A stretch of DNA of 64,000 nt from Apostichopus japonicus (GCF_037975245.1 NC_092561.1:16003001-16067000), one strand, 5' to 3'. Numbered from the stretch's first letter, positions 25,797 to 45,606 are shown. Notes: generated from the letters alone by a model not told the origin. Program-made: numbers and translations.

Positions 25797-26768
25797 TTAG
25801 AATCCATAATAATCCATAATAATCCAACAATAACGATAAATAACCTCTAAGTCCTCCCCCACCACACACAAACACTCAATAGTTTCACTTTGCGATGATC
25901 GCGACATAGCCACAAATGAAAATCCGCTCTTTAGTAAGACTGACGTTCATTTTTCGCCACTGTCAACTTCTGCACCTTTCTAGCTAATTAGTCCTGGAAC
26001 AATAGCATGCGTGTTACGTAATCGACTCGCCAAGCCTAGCGAGCTTGGAAAAGTAACTTCCTCGGCTCACATTACCAGTGATCTACCGCGTGAGCCAAAT
26101 AAAATGCCCGAGGCAAGGGAAACTGTTCTGGCAGTGGTAAAAAAAGGGCGCATTTTCAAATGATATGTTGTCTCGCATTTGGGACTAATCGTGTAACGGT
26201 ACAGTCGTGCATGCATTGTGTTCAATGGACAAGTAGCGATTCGGGAGGGGGGTGGAGGGGAGGGGGAAGTTCGTATTGTCTTGCTTCTTGGGTCGTATGT
26301 CTTAGAACTTCACTGGTTTGCTGTATTGGTGAACTGGGGGTTGTTGCAGAATTTTATTACGTATAATAACCGACTTCACTTGAGTATAAATAAAAGGAGT
26401 TTACCCCTGCTCGACCTTCGCAAGAGGTCCTACGGGGGATAATATTGAAGTTTTGTAGAATAGACACTTCTTTTTTTTTCCTAGGGAAAGTTGTCTATAT
26501 AAACAAACAGGGAGGTCGGAACTGAAGAGCCAATTAGGTAGGGATTACTAAAGGGGGGGGGGGGGACTTCACTTGAGGGAGGGGGGTGATTTCAATTACG
26601 GTGTTTTGAAATTTCTAGCAAAATTGCCTATGCATATAACTTATTTTGCCCGATGCTGGCGTATACATACACACACACATACATTCACTCACACAAAGAA
26701 AAGAATTAAGACGACGAATTGCATGTTTCGAGGGAGAGGAATGAGTAACTCTCTCTGGGATATTTGAT

Positions 26769-26784
26769 GGCCCTTAAAAGAGCC
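26769..26784 (-). terminator. histone 3' stem-loop, H4 unit 5
   Basis: Unchanged. Confidence 0.95.
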
Positions 26785-26823
26785 GTTGGATTTCGATTCG
26801 TCTTCGTGACAGGAAAGATGCAT

Positions 26824-28296
<1,473 letters not shown>

Positions 28297-28332
28297 ATCG
28301 TATCTGTCTCCGACGGATTCTCGAAAACCAAC

Positions 28333-28347
28333 GGCTCTTTAAGGGCC
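28333..28347 (+). terminator. histone 3' stem-loop, H3 unit 5, one T short
   Basis: 15 nt: GGCTCTTTAAGGGCC, which shrinks the loop to three bases. All other copies have four, so a homopolymer error is likely. If real it would weaken SLBP binding. Confidence 0.8.
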
Positions 28348-29432
28348 ATCATATCTACCAGTTAAAGCAGATTTTTCTCTCCCTCCGAACATGCAACTTG
28401 TCGTCTCATTATTATTTTTTTTTTTTTTTTTTTTTTTTAATGATTATCATTATTATTGTAATTATTACTTCTATGCTGGGTGGTTGGTGATTCCCTTCGT
28501 GCATGATGCAATTCACTAATCAATAATCAAAGTGAGCTTATCCCTAACTCATAATCATAACCCCTAATCCACACACACACACACTCTATCCTAATCGCCT
28601 TGGTATTATAAGCGTGTTAACATGGGTTGACACACATCAGCGTGTATGTTAAACGATCTCCAATACAAGAGAAGTAAATCTTAAAAACGTAGTAATATCT
28701 CTATCGTTCAAAGCACGGAAGATCTTAAATTTAATACCACTGCCATAACAGTTTACCTGCCTCGGGCATTTCAATAGGCTCTCGCAGTAGATCGGGGAAA
28801 ATTTGAGCTGATGCTCGTTCCCTCGGCTTGGCTTTGCGAATTGATTACGTAACACACCGACTAAAATTTCCAGACTTAATAACATTGAAAGGTGCGAAAC
28901 GATTAATACTTGCGGTAGTATATGCCTCGTTAGTTGTTACAAGTTTCAAATTTCTAAGACTATTAATAATAAAGCCCTTAGGATCTGACTTAACACCCCA
29001 GATGCATTGCTACCAGTAAGCTCATTGAAGCAGCAAAACTCAATATCTATTTTTATTTCAAACCCCAAAAGTTACAAAAATTATTAATAAATAATAATAA
29101 TAATAATAAGTTCCCTTTATCCCCTAATCCAAGATCTCTTGCTAAATACTTAATTCATAAAACCTGCGGCCAAAATCATGTGAAAAGTTCCCTACATACA
29201 TTATATATAGTTTTTTAATTTTTTTTATTTTATGGGATGTTAGATTTCTGTCCAGCAGGAGTTTTCACTCAAATCTTGGGGTTTCTGACCTTTGGTTTTT
29301 GGCTGAGGGTCCGAAGCCCCACGATTATTAGGGTTGCAGCTAGCTGATACATCTAACTTAAAAGGAGAAATAAGACACTGACGCAAGCATGTTTGAGGAG
29401 AGGAATGAGTATGTCTTTCTGGGTGATTTGAT

Positions 29433-29448
29433 GGCCCTTAAAAGAGCC
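29433..29448 (-). terminator. histone 3' stem-loop, H2A unit 5
   Basis: Unchanged. Confidence 0.95.
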
Positions 29449-29486
29449 GTTGGTAATCGATGGGCGATTGCAATGCAACCTCCCCT

Positions 29487-29867
29487 TTAAGCCTTCTTGC
29501 CTCCGGATGTCTTCTTGGGTAGAAGGACAGCCTGGATGTTTGGAAGAACACCTCCCTGGGCGATGGTGACTCCGCTCAAGAGTTTGTTCAACTCCTCGTC
29601 GTTTCGGATGGCGAGTTGGAGATGACGGGGGATGATCCTGGTCTTCTTGTTGTCACGTGCAGCGTTACCGGCCAATTCCAAGATCTCGGCGGCGAGGTAT
29701 TCTAGTACGGCAGCCAGGTAGACGGGTGCGCCAGCGCCGATCCTCTGGGCGTAATTTCCTCTTCGCAGGAACCTGTGTACACGACCTACTGGGAATTGAA
29801 GCCCTGCTCTTGCAGATCGACTCTTGGCCTTTGCCCTGGCCTTACCACCTTTGCCCCTGCCAGTCAT
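29487..29867 (-). CDS. H2A: histone H2A, unit 5
   Basis: Intact 126-residue copy; sequence is clean from here on. Confidence 0.98.
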   Translation of the reverse strand: MTGRGKGGKARAKAKSRSARAGLQFPVGRVHRFLRRGNYAQRIGAGAPVYLAAVLEYLAAEILELAGNAARDNKKTRIIPRHLQLAIRNDEELNKLLSGVTIAQGGVLPNIQAVLLPKKTSGGKKA

Positions 29868-30231
29868 GATGAAGTAAATTTGGGTATGTTTTCGACTTGA
29901 AACGAATCAAAGAAATGATTTGCCTGCCGGAAAGCTCTCATTCAAGTAGTCCGGACTCTAAAGCTACAGCACAGTGCCCTTATGAGGGGATTCTTTGCCA
30001 CCCTTTGCCCTGATCGTACAATGCGTGAAAGAATTAAGAAAAGCTTCCGCATTGTGATTGGCCAGCTCGTGTGTGCTGTGCAATGCATAGCACGTGCTTT
30101 GTCAATATGGGAAGTTTTTCTGCTTCGCTGAAGTGATATCAAATCTGTCATAAATACATTTCGCAGCGTGGAGGACACTCATTCACTCATCGCTTTACTT
30201 ACCGTATCGCAACGAAAACTTCACGTCCAAA
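29868..30231. promoter_or_regulatory. divergent H2A/H2B promoter (units 5/6)
   Basis: 364 bp, standard. Confidence 0.75.
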
Positions 30232-30603
30232 ATGGCACCAAAAGCTGCAGGAAAGGGAGCAAAGAAGGCCGCCAAGTCCAAGGCACCTCGCAACCCAGGA
30301 GACAAGAAGAGGCGAAGGACCAGGCGTGAGACTTACAGTATCTACATCTACAAAGTCATGAAGCAGGTCCACCCAGACACCGGTATCTCTAGCCGTGCTA
30401 TGTCTATCATGAACAGCTTCGTGAACGACATCTTCGAGCGTATCGCCGCCGAAGCTTCCCGTTTGGCCCACTACAACAGGAAGTCCACCATCACCAGTCG
30501 GGAGGTCCAGACCGCCGTCAGACTGTTGCTGCCTGGTGAGCTCGCCAAGCATGCCGTCTCAGAGGGTACCAAGGCTGTCACCAAGTACACCACCTCCAAG
30601 TAG
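30232..30603 (+). CDS. H2B: histone H2B, unit 6
   Basis: Intact 123-residue copy; first of the uninterrupted run of intact quartets (units 6-10). Confidence 0.98.
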   Translation: MAPKAAGKGAKKAAKSKAPRNPGDKKRRRTRRETYSIYIYKVMKQVHPDTGISSRAMSIMNSFVNDIFERIAAEASRLAHYNRKSTITSREVQTAVRLLLPGELAKHAVSEGTKAVTKYTTSK

Positions 30604-30638
30604 ATTGTTCTTCTCGTGTAGAAGGCTCGACATCCAAC

Positions 30639-30654
30639 GGCTCTTTTAAGGGCC
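30639..30654 (+). terminator. histone 3' stem-loop, H2B unit 6
   Basis: Unchanged. Confidence 0.95.
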
Positions 30655-30808
30655 ATCCTATATTCCAGAAACGGCAGACTTATCTCCCCCTCCTCAAACA
30701 TGCAGTTTCGTTGTCTCTTATTTTAAGTAATCTAACATTGTATCATATATACCTGTTACTCTCAAGCCATTGACCGTGTAGTTGATCACGTTCTGGGGCC
30801 CGTTTATC

Positions 30809-31558
30809 GATAATAATAATATTAATAAGTGATATTTATATAGCGCATAATCAGCAAAGCTGCGCCAAAAAAAGAAAAAAAAAAGAAGTAAAAGCCAAAG
30901 GCAACAATATAAAAAAAAAAAAAAAACACACCCGTACTAAACGATACTAAAACGCATATAGTCCAAAACAATTTAAGAAGCATGTAAATAGATTCAATCA
31001 TAGTCCAGGTTTAAATATATATAAGTATGAGGAACTATAGTACAGTAAGAGAATTATTGTAAAAGCCTAAATACTAAACGATACAAAATAGAGCCCTAAA
31101 CGTAGTAAATAAATGAAAATTTTTAAATTAAAAAAAAAAAAAAAACATTACAGTAAGAGAATTATTACAAAATCCTAAAACAGATCAAATACCCAATACT
31201 GAACGATACAAAATAGAGTCTAAACGTACTAAATAAATGAAAGATAAATATTAAAAAAAATAAAATGTTCAGAATTAAGTAACTAGTTCCAAACGTAGTA
31301 TCTATGCACAATAACAGTTAAAACACAGTCAATCACACAGTAAAAGCGAGTCTAACATAATATGCTTTCAAAGCAGTTTTTAAAAGTGGTAAGAGAAATG
31401 CATACACTCACAGAGTTCGGTATAGGCATTCTGGGAGCGCTGACTGAGAAGGCTCTGTCGCCGGTCTTGCATCTTGTTCTCTTCTCCTTGAGCAATTCCT
31501 GCGATGATGACCGTAGGGTTCTGCTAGGTTTGTACGGTGTAAGGAGACAAGACAGGTA
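30809..31558 (-). mobile_element. LINE relic, unit 6
   Basis: Same as unit 1. Confidence 0.75.
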
Positions 31559-32526
31559 TTAGAATCCATAATAATCCATAATAAATCCAACAATAACGAT
31601 AAATAACCTCTAAGTCCTCCCCCACCACACACAAACACTCAATAGTTTCACTTGCGATGATCGCGACATAGCCACATATGAAAATCCGCTCTTTAGTAAG
31701 ACTGACGTTCATTTTTCGCCACTGTCAACTTCTGCACCTTTCTAGCTAATTAGTCTGGAACAATAGCATGCGTGTTACGTAATCGACTCGCCAAGCCTAG
31801 CGAGCTTGGAAAAGTAACTTCCTCGGCTCACATTACCAGTGATCTACCGCGTGAGCCAAATAAAATGCCCGAGGCAAGGGAAACTGTTCTGGCAGTGGTA
31901 AAAAAAGGGCGCATTTTCAAATGATATGTTGTCTCGCATTTGGGACTAATCGTGTAACGGTACAGTCGTGCATGCATTGTGTTCAATGGACAAGTAGCGA
32001 TTCGGGAGGGGGGTGGAGGGGTGGGGGAAGTTCGTATTGTCTTGCTTCTTGGGTCGTATGTCTTAGAACTTCACTGGTTTGCTGTATTGGTGAACTGGGG
32101 GTTGTTGCAGAATTTTATTACGTATAATAACCGACTTCACTTGAGTATAAATAAAAGGAGTTTACCCCTGCTCGACCTTCGCAAGAGGTCCTACGGGGGA
32201 TAATATTGAAGTTTTGTAGAATAGACACTTCTTTTTTTTTCCTAGGGAAAGTTGTCTATATAAACAAACAGGAGGTCGGAACTGAAGAGCCAATTAGGTA
32301 GGGATTACTAAAGGGGGGGGGGACTTCACTTGAGGGAGGGGGTGGATTTCAATTACGGTGTTTTGAAATTTCTAGCAAAATTGCCTATGCATATAACTTA
32401 TTTTGCCCGATGCTGGCGTATACATACACACACACATACATTCACTCACACAAAGAAAAGAATTAAGACGACGAATTGCATGTTTCGAGGGAGAGGAATG
32501 AGTAACTCTCTCTGGGGATATTTGAT

Positions 32527-32542
32527 GGCCCTTAAAAGAGCC
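32527..32542 (-). terminator. histone 3' stem-loop, H4 unit 6
   Basis: Unchanged. Confidence 0.95.
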
Positions 32543-32581
32543 GTTGGATTTCGATTCGTCTTCGTGACAGGAAAGATGCAT

Positions 32582-34052
<1,471 letters not shown>

Positions 34053-34088
34053 ATCGTATCTGTCTCCGACGGATTCTCGAAAACCAAC

Positions 34089-34104
34089 GGCTCTTTTAAG
34101 GGCC
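34089..34104 (+). terminator. histone 3' stem-loop, H3 unit 6
   Basis: Unchanged. Confidence 0.95.
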
Positions 34105-35190
34105 ATCATATCTACCAGTTAAAGCAGATTTTTCTCTCCCTCCGAACATGCAACTTGTCGTCTCATTATTATTTTTTTTTTTTTTTTTTTTTTTTTAATG
34201 ATTATCATTATTATTGTAATTATTACTTCTATGCTGGGTGGTTGGTGATTCCCTTCGTGCATGATGCAATTCACTAATCAATAATCAAAGTGAGCTTATC
34301 CCTAACTCATAATCATAACCCCTAATCCACACACACACACACTCTATCCTAATCGCCTTGGTATTATAAGCGTGTTAACATGGGTTGACACACATCAGCG
34401 TGTATGTTAACGATCTCCAATACAAGAGAAGTAAATCTTAAAAACGTAGTAATATCTCTATCGTTCAAAGCACGGAAGATCTTAAATTTAATACCACTGC
34501 CATAACAGTTTACCTGCCTCGGGCATTTCAATAGGCTCTCGCAGTAGATCGGGGGAAAATTTGAGCTGATGCTCGTTCCCTCGGCTTGGCTTTGCGAATT
34601 GATTACGTAACACACCGACTAAAATTTCCAGACTTAATAACATTGAAAGGTGCGAAACGATTAATACTTGCGGTAGTATATGCCTCGTTAGTTGTTACAA
34701 GTTTCAAATTTCTAAGACTATTAATAATAAAGCCCTTAGGATCTGACTTAACACCCCAGATGCATTGCTACCAGTAAGCTCATTGAAGCAGCAAAACTCA
34801 ATATCTATTTTTATTTCAAACCCCAAAAGTTACAAAAATTATTAATAAATAATAATAATAATAATAAGTTCCCTTTATCCCCTAATCCAAGATCTCTTGC
34901 TAAATACTTAATTCATAAAACCTGCGGCCAAAATCATGTGAAAAGTTCCCTACATACATTATATATAGTTTTTTAATTTTTTTTATTTTATGGGATGTTA
35001 GATTTCTGTCCAGCAGGAGTTTTCACTCAAATCTTGGGGTTTCTGACCTTTGGTTTTTGGCTGAGGGTCCGAAGCCCCACGATTATTAGGGTTGCAGCTA
35101 GCTGATACATCTAACTTAAAAGGAGAAATAAGACACTGACGCAAGCATGTTTGAGGAGAGGAATGAGTATGTCTTTCTGGGTGATTTGAT

Positions 35191-35206
35191 GGCCCTTAAA
35201 AGAGCC
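35191..35206 (-). terminator. histone 3' stem-loop, H2A unit 6
   Basis: Unchanged. Confidence 0.95.
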
Positions 35207-35244
35207 GTTGGTAATCGATGGGCGATTGCAATGCAACCTCCCCT

Positions 35245-35625
35245 TTAAGCCTTCTTGCCTCCGGATGTCTTCTTGGGTAGAAGGACAGCCTGGATGTTTG
35301 GAAGAACACCTCCCTGGGCGATGGTGACTCCGCTCAAGAGTTTGTTCAACTCCTCGTCGTTTCGGATGGCGAGTTGGAGATGACGGGGGATGATCCTGGT
35401 CTTCTTGTTGTCACGTGCAGCGTTACCGGCCAATTCCAAGATCTCGGCGGCGAGGTATTCTAGTACGGCAGCCAGGTAGACGGGTGCGCCAGCGCCGATC
35501 CTCTGGGCGTAATTTCCTCTTCGCAGGAACCTGTGTACACGACCTACTGGGAATTGAAGCCCTGCTCTTGCAGATCGACTCTTGGCCTTTGCCCTGGCCT
35601 TACCACCTTTGCCCCTGCCAGTCAT
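35245..35625 (-). CDS. H2A: histone H2A, unit 6
   Basis: Intact 126-residue copy. Confidence 0.98.
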   Translation of the reverse strand: MTGRGKGGKARAKAKSRSARAGLQFPVGRVHRFLRRGNYAQRIGAGAPVYLAAVLEYLAAEILELAGNAARDNKKTRIIPRHLQLAIRNDEELNKLLSGVTIAQGGVLPNIQAVLLPKKTSGGKKA

Positions 35626-35989
35626 GATGAAGTAAATTTGGGTATGTTTTCGACTTGAAACGAATCAAAGAAATGATTTGCCTGCCGGAAAGCTCTCATT
35701 CAAGTAGTCCGGACTCTAAAGCTACAGCACAGTGCCCTTATGAGGGGATTCTTTGCCACCCTTTGCCCTGATCGTACAATGCGTGAAAGAATTAAGAAAA
35801 GCTTCCGCATTGTGATTGGCCAGCTCGTGTGTGCTGTGCAATGCATAGCACGTGCTTTGTCAATATGGGAAGTTTTTCTGCTTCGCTGAAGTGATATCAA
35901 ATCTGTCATAAATACATTTCGCAGCGTGGAGGACACTCATTCACTCATCGCTTTACTTACCGTATCGCAACGAAAACTTCACGTCCAAA
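35626..35989. promoter_or_regulatory. divergent H2A/H2B promoter (units 6/7)
   Basis: 364 bp, standard. Confidence 0.75.
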
Positions 35990-36361
35990 ATGGCACCAAA
36001 AGCTGCAGGAAAGGGAGCAAAGAAGGCCGCCAAGTCCAAGGCACCTCGCAACCCAGGAGACAAGAAGAGGCGAAGGACCAGGCGTGAGACTTACAGTATC
36101 TACATCTACAAAGTCATGAAGCAGGTCCACCCAGACACCGGTATCTCTAGCCGTGCTATGTCTATCATGAACAGCTTCGTGAACGACATCTTCGAGCGTA
36201 TCGCCGCCGAAGCTTCCCGTTTGGCCCACTACAACAGGAAGTCCACCATCACCAGTCGGGAGGTCCAGACCGCCGTCAGACTGTTGCTGCCTGGTGAGCT
36301 CGCCAAGCATGCCGTCTCAGAGGGTACCAAGGCTGTCACCAAGTACACCACCTCCAAGTAG
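35990..36361 (+). CDS. H2B: histone H2B, unit 7
   Basis: Intact 123-residue copy. Confidence 0.98.
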   Translation: MAPKAAGKGAKKAAKSKAPRNPGDKKRRRTRRETYSIYIYKVMKQVHPDTGISSRAMSIMNSFVNDIFERIAAEASRLAHYNRKSTITSREVQTAVRLLLPGELAKHAVSEGTKAVTKYTTSK

Positions 36362-36396
36362 ATTGTTCTTCTCGTGTAGAAGGCTCGACATCCAAC

Positions 36397-36412
36397 GGCT
36401 CTTTTAAGGGCC
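36397..36412 (+). terminator. histone 3' stem-loop, H2B unit 7
   Basis: Unchanged. Confidence 0.95.
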
Positions 36413-36566
36413 ATCCTATATTCCAGAAACGGCAGACTTATCTCCCCCTCCTCAAACATGCAGTTTCGTTGTCTCTTATTTTAAGTAATCTAACATTGTA
36501 TCATATATACCTGTTACTCTCAAGCCATTGACCGTGTAGTTGATCACGTTCTGGGGCCCGTTTATC

Positions 36567-37316
36567 GATAATAATAATATTAATAAGTGATATTTATATA
36601 GCGCATAATCAGCAAAGCTGCGCCAAAAAAAGAAAAAAAAAAGAAGTAAAAGCCAAAGGCAACAATATAAAAAAAAAAAAAAAACACACCCGTACTAAAC
36701 GATACTAAAACGCATATAGTCCAAAACAATTTAAGAAGCATGTAAATAGATTCAATCATAGTCCAGGTTTAAATATATATAAGTATGAGGAACTATAGTA
36801 CAGTAAGAGAATTATTGTAAAAGCCTAAATACTAAACGATACAAAATAGAGCCCTAAACGTAGTAAATAAATGAAAATTTTTAAATTAAAAAAAAAAAAA
36901 AAACATTACAGTAAGAGAATTATTACAAAATCCTAAAACAGATCAAATACCCAATACTGAACGATACAAAATAGAGTCTAAACGTACTAAATAAATGAAA
37001 GATAAATATTAAAAAAAATAAAATGTTCAGAATTAAGTAACTAGTTCCAAACGTAGTATCTATGCACAATAACAGTTAAAACACAGTCAATCACACAGTA
37101 AAAGCGAGTCTAACATAATATGCTTTCAAAGCAGTTTTTAAAAGTGGTAAGAGAAATGCATACACTCACAGAGTTCGGTATAGGCATTCTGGGAGCGCTG
37201 ACTGAGAAGGCTCTGTCGCCGGTCTTGCATCTTGTTCTCTTCTCCTTGAGCAATTCCTGCGATGATGACCGTAGGGTTCTGCTAGGTTTGTACGGTGTAA
37301 GGAGACAAGACAGGTA
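36567..37316 (-). mobile_element. LINE relic, unit 7
   Basis: Same as unit 1. Confidence 0.75.
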
Positions 37317-38284
37317 TTAGAATCCATAATAATCCATAATAAATCCAACAATAACGATAAATAACCTCTAAGTCCTCCCCCACCACACACAAACACTCAA
37401 TAGTTTCACTTGCGATGATCGCGACATAGCCACATATGAAAATCCGCTCTTTAGTAAGACTGACGTTCATTTTTCGCCACTGTCAACTTCTGCACCTTTC
37501 TAGCTAATTAGTCTGGAACAATAGCATGCGTGTTACGTAATCGACTCGCCAAGCCTAGCGAGCTTGGAAAAGTAACTTCCTCGGCTCACATTACCAGTGA
37601 TCTACCGCGTGAGCCAAATAAAATGCCCGAGGCAAGGGAAACTGTTCTGGCAGTGGTAAAAAAAGGGCGCATTTTCAAATGATATGTTGTCTCGCATTTG
37701 GGACTAATCGTGTAACGGTACAGTCGTGCATGCATTGTGTTCAATGGACAAGTAGCGATTCGGGAGGGGGGTGGAGGGGTGGGGGAAGTTCGTATTGTCT
37801 TGCTTCTTGGGTCGTATGTCTTAGAACTTCACTGGTTTGCTGTATTGGTGAACTGGGGGTTGTTGCAGAATTTTATTACGTATAATAACCGACTTCACTT
37901 GAGTATAAATAAAAGGAGTTTACCCCTGCTCGACCTTCGCAAGAGGTCCTACGGGGGATAATATTGAAGTTTTGTAGAATAGACACTTCTTTTTTTTTCC
38001 TAGGGAAAGTTGTCTATATAAACAAACAGGAGGTCGGAACTGAAGAGCCAATTAGGTAGGGATTACTAAAGGGGGGGGGGACTTCACTTGAGGGAGGGGG
38101 TGGATTTCAATTACGGTGTTTTGAAATTTCTAGCAAAATTGCCTATGCATATAACTTATTTTGCCCGATGCTGGCGTATACATACACACACACATACATT
38201 CACTCACACAAAGAAAAGAATTAAGACGACGAATTGCATGTTTCGAGGGAGAGGAATGAGTAACTCTCTCTGGGGATATTTGAT

Positions 38285-38300
38285 GGCCCTTAAAAGAGCC
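38285..38300 (-). terminator. histone 3' stem-loop, H4 unit 7
   Basis: Unchanged. Confidence 0.95.
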
Positions 38301-38339
38301 GTTGGATTTCGATTCGTCTTCGTGACAGGAAAGATGCAT

Positions 38340-39810
<1,471 letters not shown>

Positions 39811-39846
39811 ATCGTATCTGTCTCCGACGGATTCTCGAAAACCAAC

Positions 39847-39862
39847 GGCTCTTTTAAGGGCC
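39847..39862 (+). terminator. histone 3' stem-loop, H3 unit 7
   Basis: Unchanged. Confidence 0.95.
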
Positions 39863-40948
39863 ATCATATCTACCAGTTAAAGCAGATTTTTCTCTCCCTC
39901 CGAACATGCAACTTGTCGTCTCATTATTATTTTTTTTTTTTTTTTTTTTTTTTTAATGATTATCATTATTATTGTAATTATTACTTCTATGCTGGGTGGT
40001 TGGTGATTCCCTTCGTGCATGATGCAATTCACTAATCAATAATCAAAGTGAGCTTATCCCTAACTCATAATCATAACCCCTAATCCACACACACACACAC
40101 TCTATCCTAATCGCCTTGGTATTATAAGCGTGTTAACATGGGTTGACACACATCAGCGTGTATGTTAACGATCTCCAATACAAGAGAAGTAAATCTTAAA
40201 AACGTAGTAATATCTCTATCGTTCAAAGCACGGAAGATCTTAAATTTAATACCACTGCCATAACAGTTTACCTGCCTCGGGCATTTCAATAGGCTCTCGC
40301 AGTAGATCGGGGGAAAATTTGAGCTGATGCTCGTTCCCTCGGCTTGGCTTTGCGAATTGATTACGTAACACACCGACTAAAATTTCCAGACTTAATAACA
40401 TTGAAAGGTGCGAAACGATTAATACTTGCGGTAGTATATGCCTCGTTAGTTGTTACAAGTTTCAAATTTCTAAGACTATTAATAATAAAGCCCTTAGGAT
40501 CTGACTTAACACCCCAGATGCATTGCTACCAGTAAGCTCATTGAAGCAGCAAAACTCAATATCTATTTTTATTTCAAACCCCAAAAGTTACAAAAATTAT
40601 TAATAAATAATAATAATAATAATAAGTTCCCTTTATCCCCTAATCCAAGATCTCTTGCTAAATACTTAATTCATAAAACCTGCGGCCAAAATCATGTGAA
40701 AAGTTCCCTACATACATTATATATAGTTTTTTAATTTTTTTTATTTTATGGGATGTTAGATTTCTGTCCAGCAGGAGTTTTCACTCAAATCTTGGGGTTT
40801 CTGACCTTTGGTTTTTGGCTGAGGGTCCGAAGCCCCACGATTATTAGGGTTGCAGCTAGCTGATACATCTAACTTAAAAGGAGAAATAAGACACTGACGC
40901 AAGCATGTTTGAGGAGAGGAATGAGTATGTCTTTCTGGGTGATTTGAT

Positions 40949-40964
40949 GGCCCTTAAAAGAGCC
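40949..40964 (-). terminator. histone 3' stem-loop, H2A unit 7
   Basis: Unchanged. Confidence 0.95.
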
Positions 40965-41002
40965 GTTGGTAATCGATGGGCGATTGCAATGCAACCTCCC
41001 CT

Positions 41003-41383
41003 TTAAGCCTTCTTGCCTCCGGATGTCTTCTTGGGTAGAAGGACAGCCTGGATGTTTGGAAGAACACCTCCCTGGGCGATGGTGACTCCGCTCAAGAGTT
41101 TGTTCAACTCCTCGTCGTTTCGGATGGCGAGTTGGAGATGACGGGGGATGATCCTGGTCTTCTTGTTGTCACGTGCAGCGTTACCGGCCAATTCCAAGAT
41201 CTCGGCGGCGAGGTATTCTAGTACGGCAGCCAGGTAGACGGGTGCGCCAGCGCCGATCCTCTGGGCGTAATTTCCTCTTCGCAGGAACCTGTGTACACGA
41301 CCTACTGGGAATTGAAGCCCTGCTCTTGCAGATCGACTCTTGGCCTTTGCCCTGGCCTTACCACCTTTGCCCCTGCCAGTCAT
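41003..41383 (-). CDS. H2A: histone H2A, unit 7
   Basis: Intact 126-residue copy. Confidence 0.98.
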   Translation of the reverse strand: MTGRGKGGKARAKAKSRSARAGLQFPVGRVHRFLRRGNYAQRIGAGAPVYLAAVLEYLAAEILELAGNAARDNKKTRIIPRHLQLAIRNDEELNKLLSGVTIAQGGVLPNIQAVLLPKKTSGGKKA

Positions 41384-41747
41384 GATGAAGTAAATTTGGG
41401 TATGTTTTCGACTTGAAACGAATCAAAGAAATGATTTGCCTGCCGGAAAGCTCTCATTCAAGTAGTCCGGACTCTAAAGCTACAGCACAGTGCCCTTATG
41501 AGGGGATTCTTTGCCACCCTTTGCCCTGATCGTACAATGCGTGAAAGAATTAAGAAAAGCTTCCGCATTGTGATTGGCCAGCTCGTGTGTGCTGTGCAAT
41601 GCATAGCACGTGCTTTGTCAATATGGGAAGTTTTTCTGCTTCGCTGAAGTGATATCAAATCTGTCATAAATACATTTCGCAGCGTGGAGGACACTCATTC
41701 ACTCATCGCTTTACTTACCGTATCGCAACGAAAACTTCACGTCCAAA
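41384..41747. promoter_or_regulatory. divergent H2A/H2B promoter (units 7/8)
   Basis: 364 bp, standard. Confidence 0.75.
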
Positions 41748-42119
41748 ATGGCACCAAAAGCTGCAGGAAAGGGAGCAAAGAAGGCCGCCAAGTCCAAGGC
41801 ACCTCGCAACCCAGGAGACAAGAAGAGGCGAAGGACCAGGCGTGAGACTTACAGTATCTACATCTACAAAGTCATGAAGCAGGTCCACCCAGACACCGGT
41901 ATCTCTAGCCGTGCTATGTCTATCATGAACAGCTTCGTGAACGACATCTTCGAGCGTATCGCCGCCGAAGCTTCCCGTTTGGCCCACTACAACAGGAAGT
42001 CCACCATCACCAGTCGGGAGGTCCAGACCGCCGTCAGACTGTTGCTGCCTGGTGAGCTCGCCAAGCATGCCGTCTCAGAGGGTACCAAGGCTGTCACCAA
42101 GTACACCACCTCCAAGTAG
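41748..42119 (+). CDS. H2B: histone H2B, unit 8
   Basis: Intact 123-residue copy. Confidence 0.98.
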   Translation: MAPKAAGKGAKKAAKSKAPRNPGDKKRRRTRRETYSIYIYKVMKQVHPDTGISSRAMSIMNSFVNDIFERIAAEASRLAHYNRKSTITSREVQTAVRLLLPGELAKHAVSEGTKAVTKYTTSK

Positions 42120-42154
42120 ATTGTTCTTCTCGTGTAGAAGGCTCGACATCCAAC

Positions 42155-42170
42155 GGCTCTTTTAAGGGCC
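42155..42170 (+). terminator. histone 3' stem-loop, H2B unit 8
   Basis: Unchanged. Confidence 0.95.
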
Positions 42171-42324
42171 ATCCTATATTCCAGAAACGGCAGACTTATC
42201 TCCCCCTCCTCAAACATGCAGTTTCGTTGTCTCTTATTTTAAGTAATCTAACATTGTATCATATATACCTGTTACTCTCAAGCCATTGACCGTGTAGTTG
42301 ATCACGTTCTGGGGCCCGTTTATC

Positions 42325-43076
42325 GATAATAATAATATTAATAAGTGATATTTATATAGCGCATAATCAGCAAAGCTGCGCCAAAAAAAGAAAAAAAAAA
42401 GAAGTAAAAGCCAAAGGCAACAATATAAAAAAAAAAAAAAAACACACACCCGTACTAAACGATACTAAAACGCATATAGTCCAAAACAATTTAAGAAGCA
42501 TGTAAATAGATTCAATCATAGTCCAGGTTTAAATATATATAAGTATGAGGAACTATAGTACAGTAAGAGAATTATTGTAAAAGCCTAAATACTAAACGAT
42601 ACAAAATAGAGCCCTAAACGTAGTAAATAAATGAAAATTTTTAAATTAAAAAAAAAAAAAAAACATTACAGTAAGAGAATTATTACAAAATCCTAAAACA
42701 GATCAAATACCCAATACTGAACGATACAAAATAGAGTCTAAACGTACTAAATAAATGAAAGATAAATATTAAAAAAAATAAAATGTTCAGAATTAAGTAA
42801 CTAGTTCCAAACGTAGTATCTATGCACAATAACAGTTAAAACACAGTCAATCACACAGTAAAAGCGAGTCTAACATAATATGCTTTCAAAGCAGTTTTTA
42901 AAAGTGGTAAGAGAAATGCATACACTCACAGAGTTCGGTATAGGCATTCTGGGAGCGCTGACTGAGAAGGCTCTGTCGCCGGTCTTGCATCTTGTTCTCT
43001 TCTCCTTGAGCAATTCCTGCGATGATGACCGTAGGGTTCTGCTAGGTTTGTACGGTGTAAGGAGACAAGACAGGTA
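42325..43076 (-). mobile_element. LINE relic, unit 8 (+CA variant)
   Basis: Carries the unit-specific extra CA dinucleotide. Confidence 0.75.
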
Positions 43077-44044
43077 TTAGAATCCATAATAATCCATAAT
43101 AAATCCAACAATAACGATAAATAACCTCTAAGTCCTCCCCCACCACACACAAACACTCAATAGTTTCACTTGCGATGATCGCGACATAGCCACATATGAA
43201 AATCCGCTCTTTAGTAAGACTGACGTTCATTTTTCGCCACTGTCAACTTCTGCACCTTTCTAGCTAATTAGTCTGGAACAATAGCATGCGTGTTACGTAA
43301 TCGACTCGCCAAGCCTAGCGAGCTTGGAAAAGTAACTTCCTCGGCTCACATTACCAGTGATCTACCGCGTGAGCCAAATAAAATGCCCGAGGCAAGGGAA
43401 ACTGTTCTGGCAGTGGTAAAAAAAGGGCGCATTTTCAAATGATATGTTGTCTCGCATTTGGGACTAATCGTGTAACGGTACAGTCGTGCATGCATTGTGT
43501 TCAATGGACAAGTAGCGATTCGGGAGGGGGGTGGAGGGGTGGGGGAAGTTCGTATTGTCTTGCTTCTTGGGTCGTATGTCTTAGAACTTCACTGGTTTGC
43601 TGTATTGGTGAACTGGGGGTTGTTGCAGAATTTTATTACGTATAATAACCGACTTCACTTGAGTATAAATAAAAGGAGTTTACCCCTGCTCGACCTTCGC
43701 AAGAGGTCCTACGGGGGATAATATTGAAGTTTTGTAGAATAGACACTTCTTTTTTTTTCCTAGGGAAAGTTGTCTATATAAACAAACAGGAGGTCGGAAC
43801 TGAAGAGCCAATTAGGTAGGGATTACTAAAGGGGGGGGGGACTTCACTTGAGGGAGGGGGTGGATTTCAATTACGGTGTTTTGAAATTTCTAGCAAAATT
43901 GCCTATGCATATAACTTATTTTGCCCGATGCTGGCGTATACATACACACACACATACATTCACTCACACAAAGAAAAGAATTAAGACGACGAATTGCATG
44001 TTTCGAGGGAGAGGAATGAGTAACTCTCTCTGGGGATATTTGAT

Positions 44045-44060
44045 GGCCCTTAAAAGAGCC
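44045..44060 (-). terminator. histone 3' stem-loop, H4 unit 8
   Basis: Unchanged. Confidence 0.95.
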
Positions 44061-44099
44061 GTTGGATTTCGATTCGTCTTCGTGACAGGAAAGATGCAT

Positions 44100-45570
<1,471 letters not shown>

Positions 45571-45606
45571 ATCGTATCTGTCTCCGACGGATTCTCGAAA
45601 ACCAAC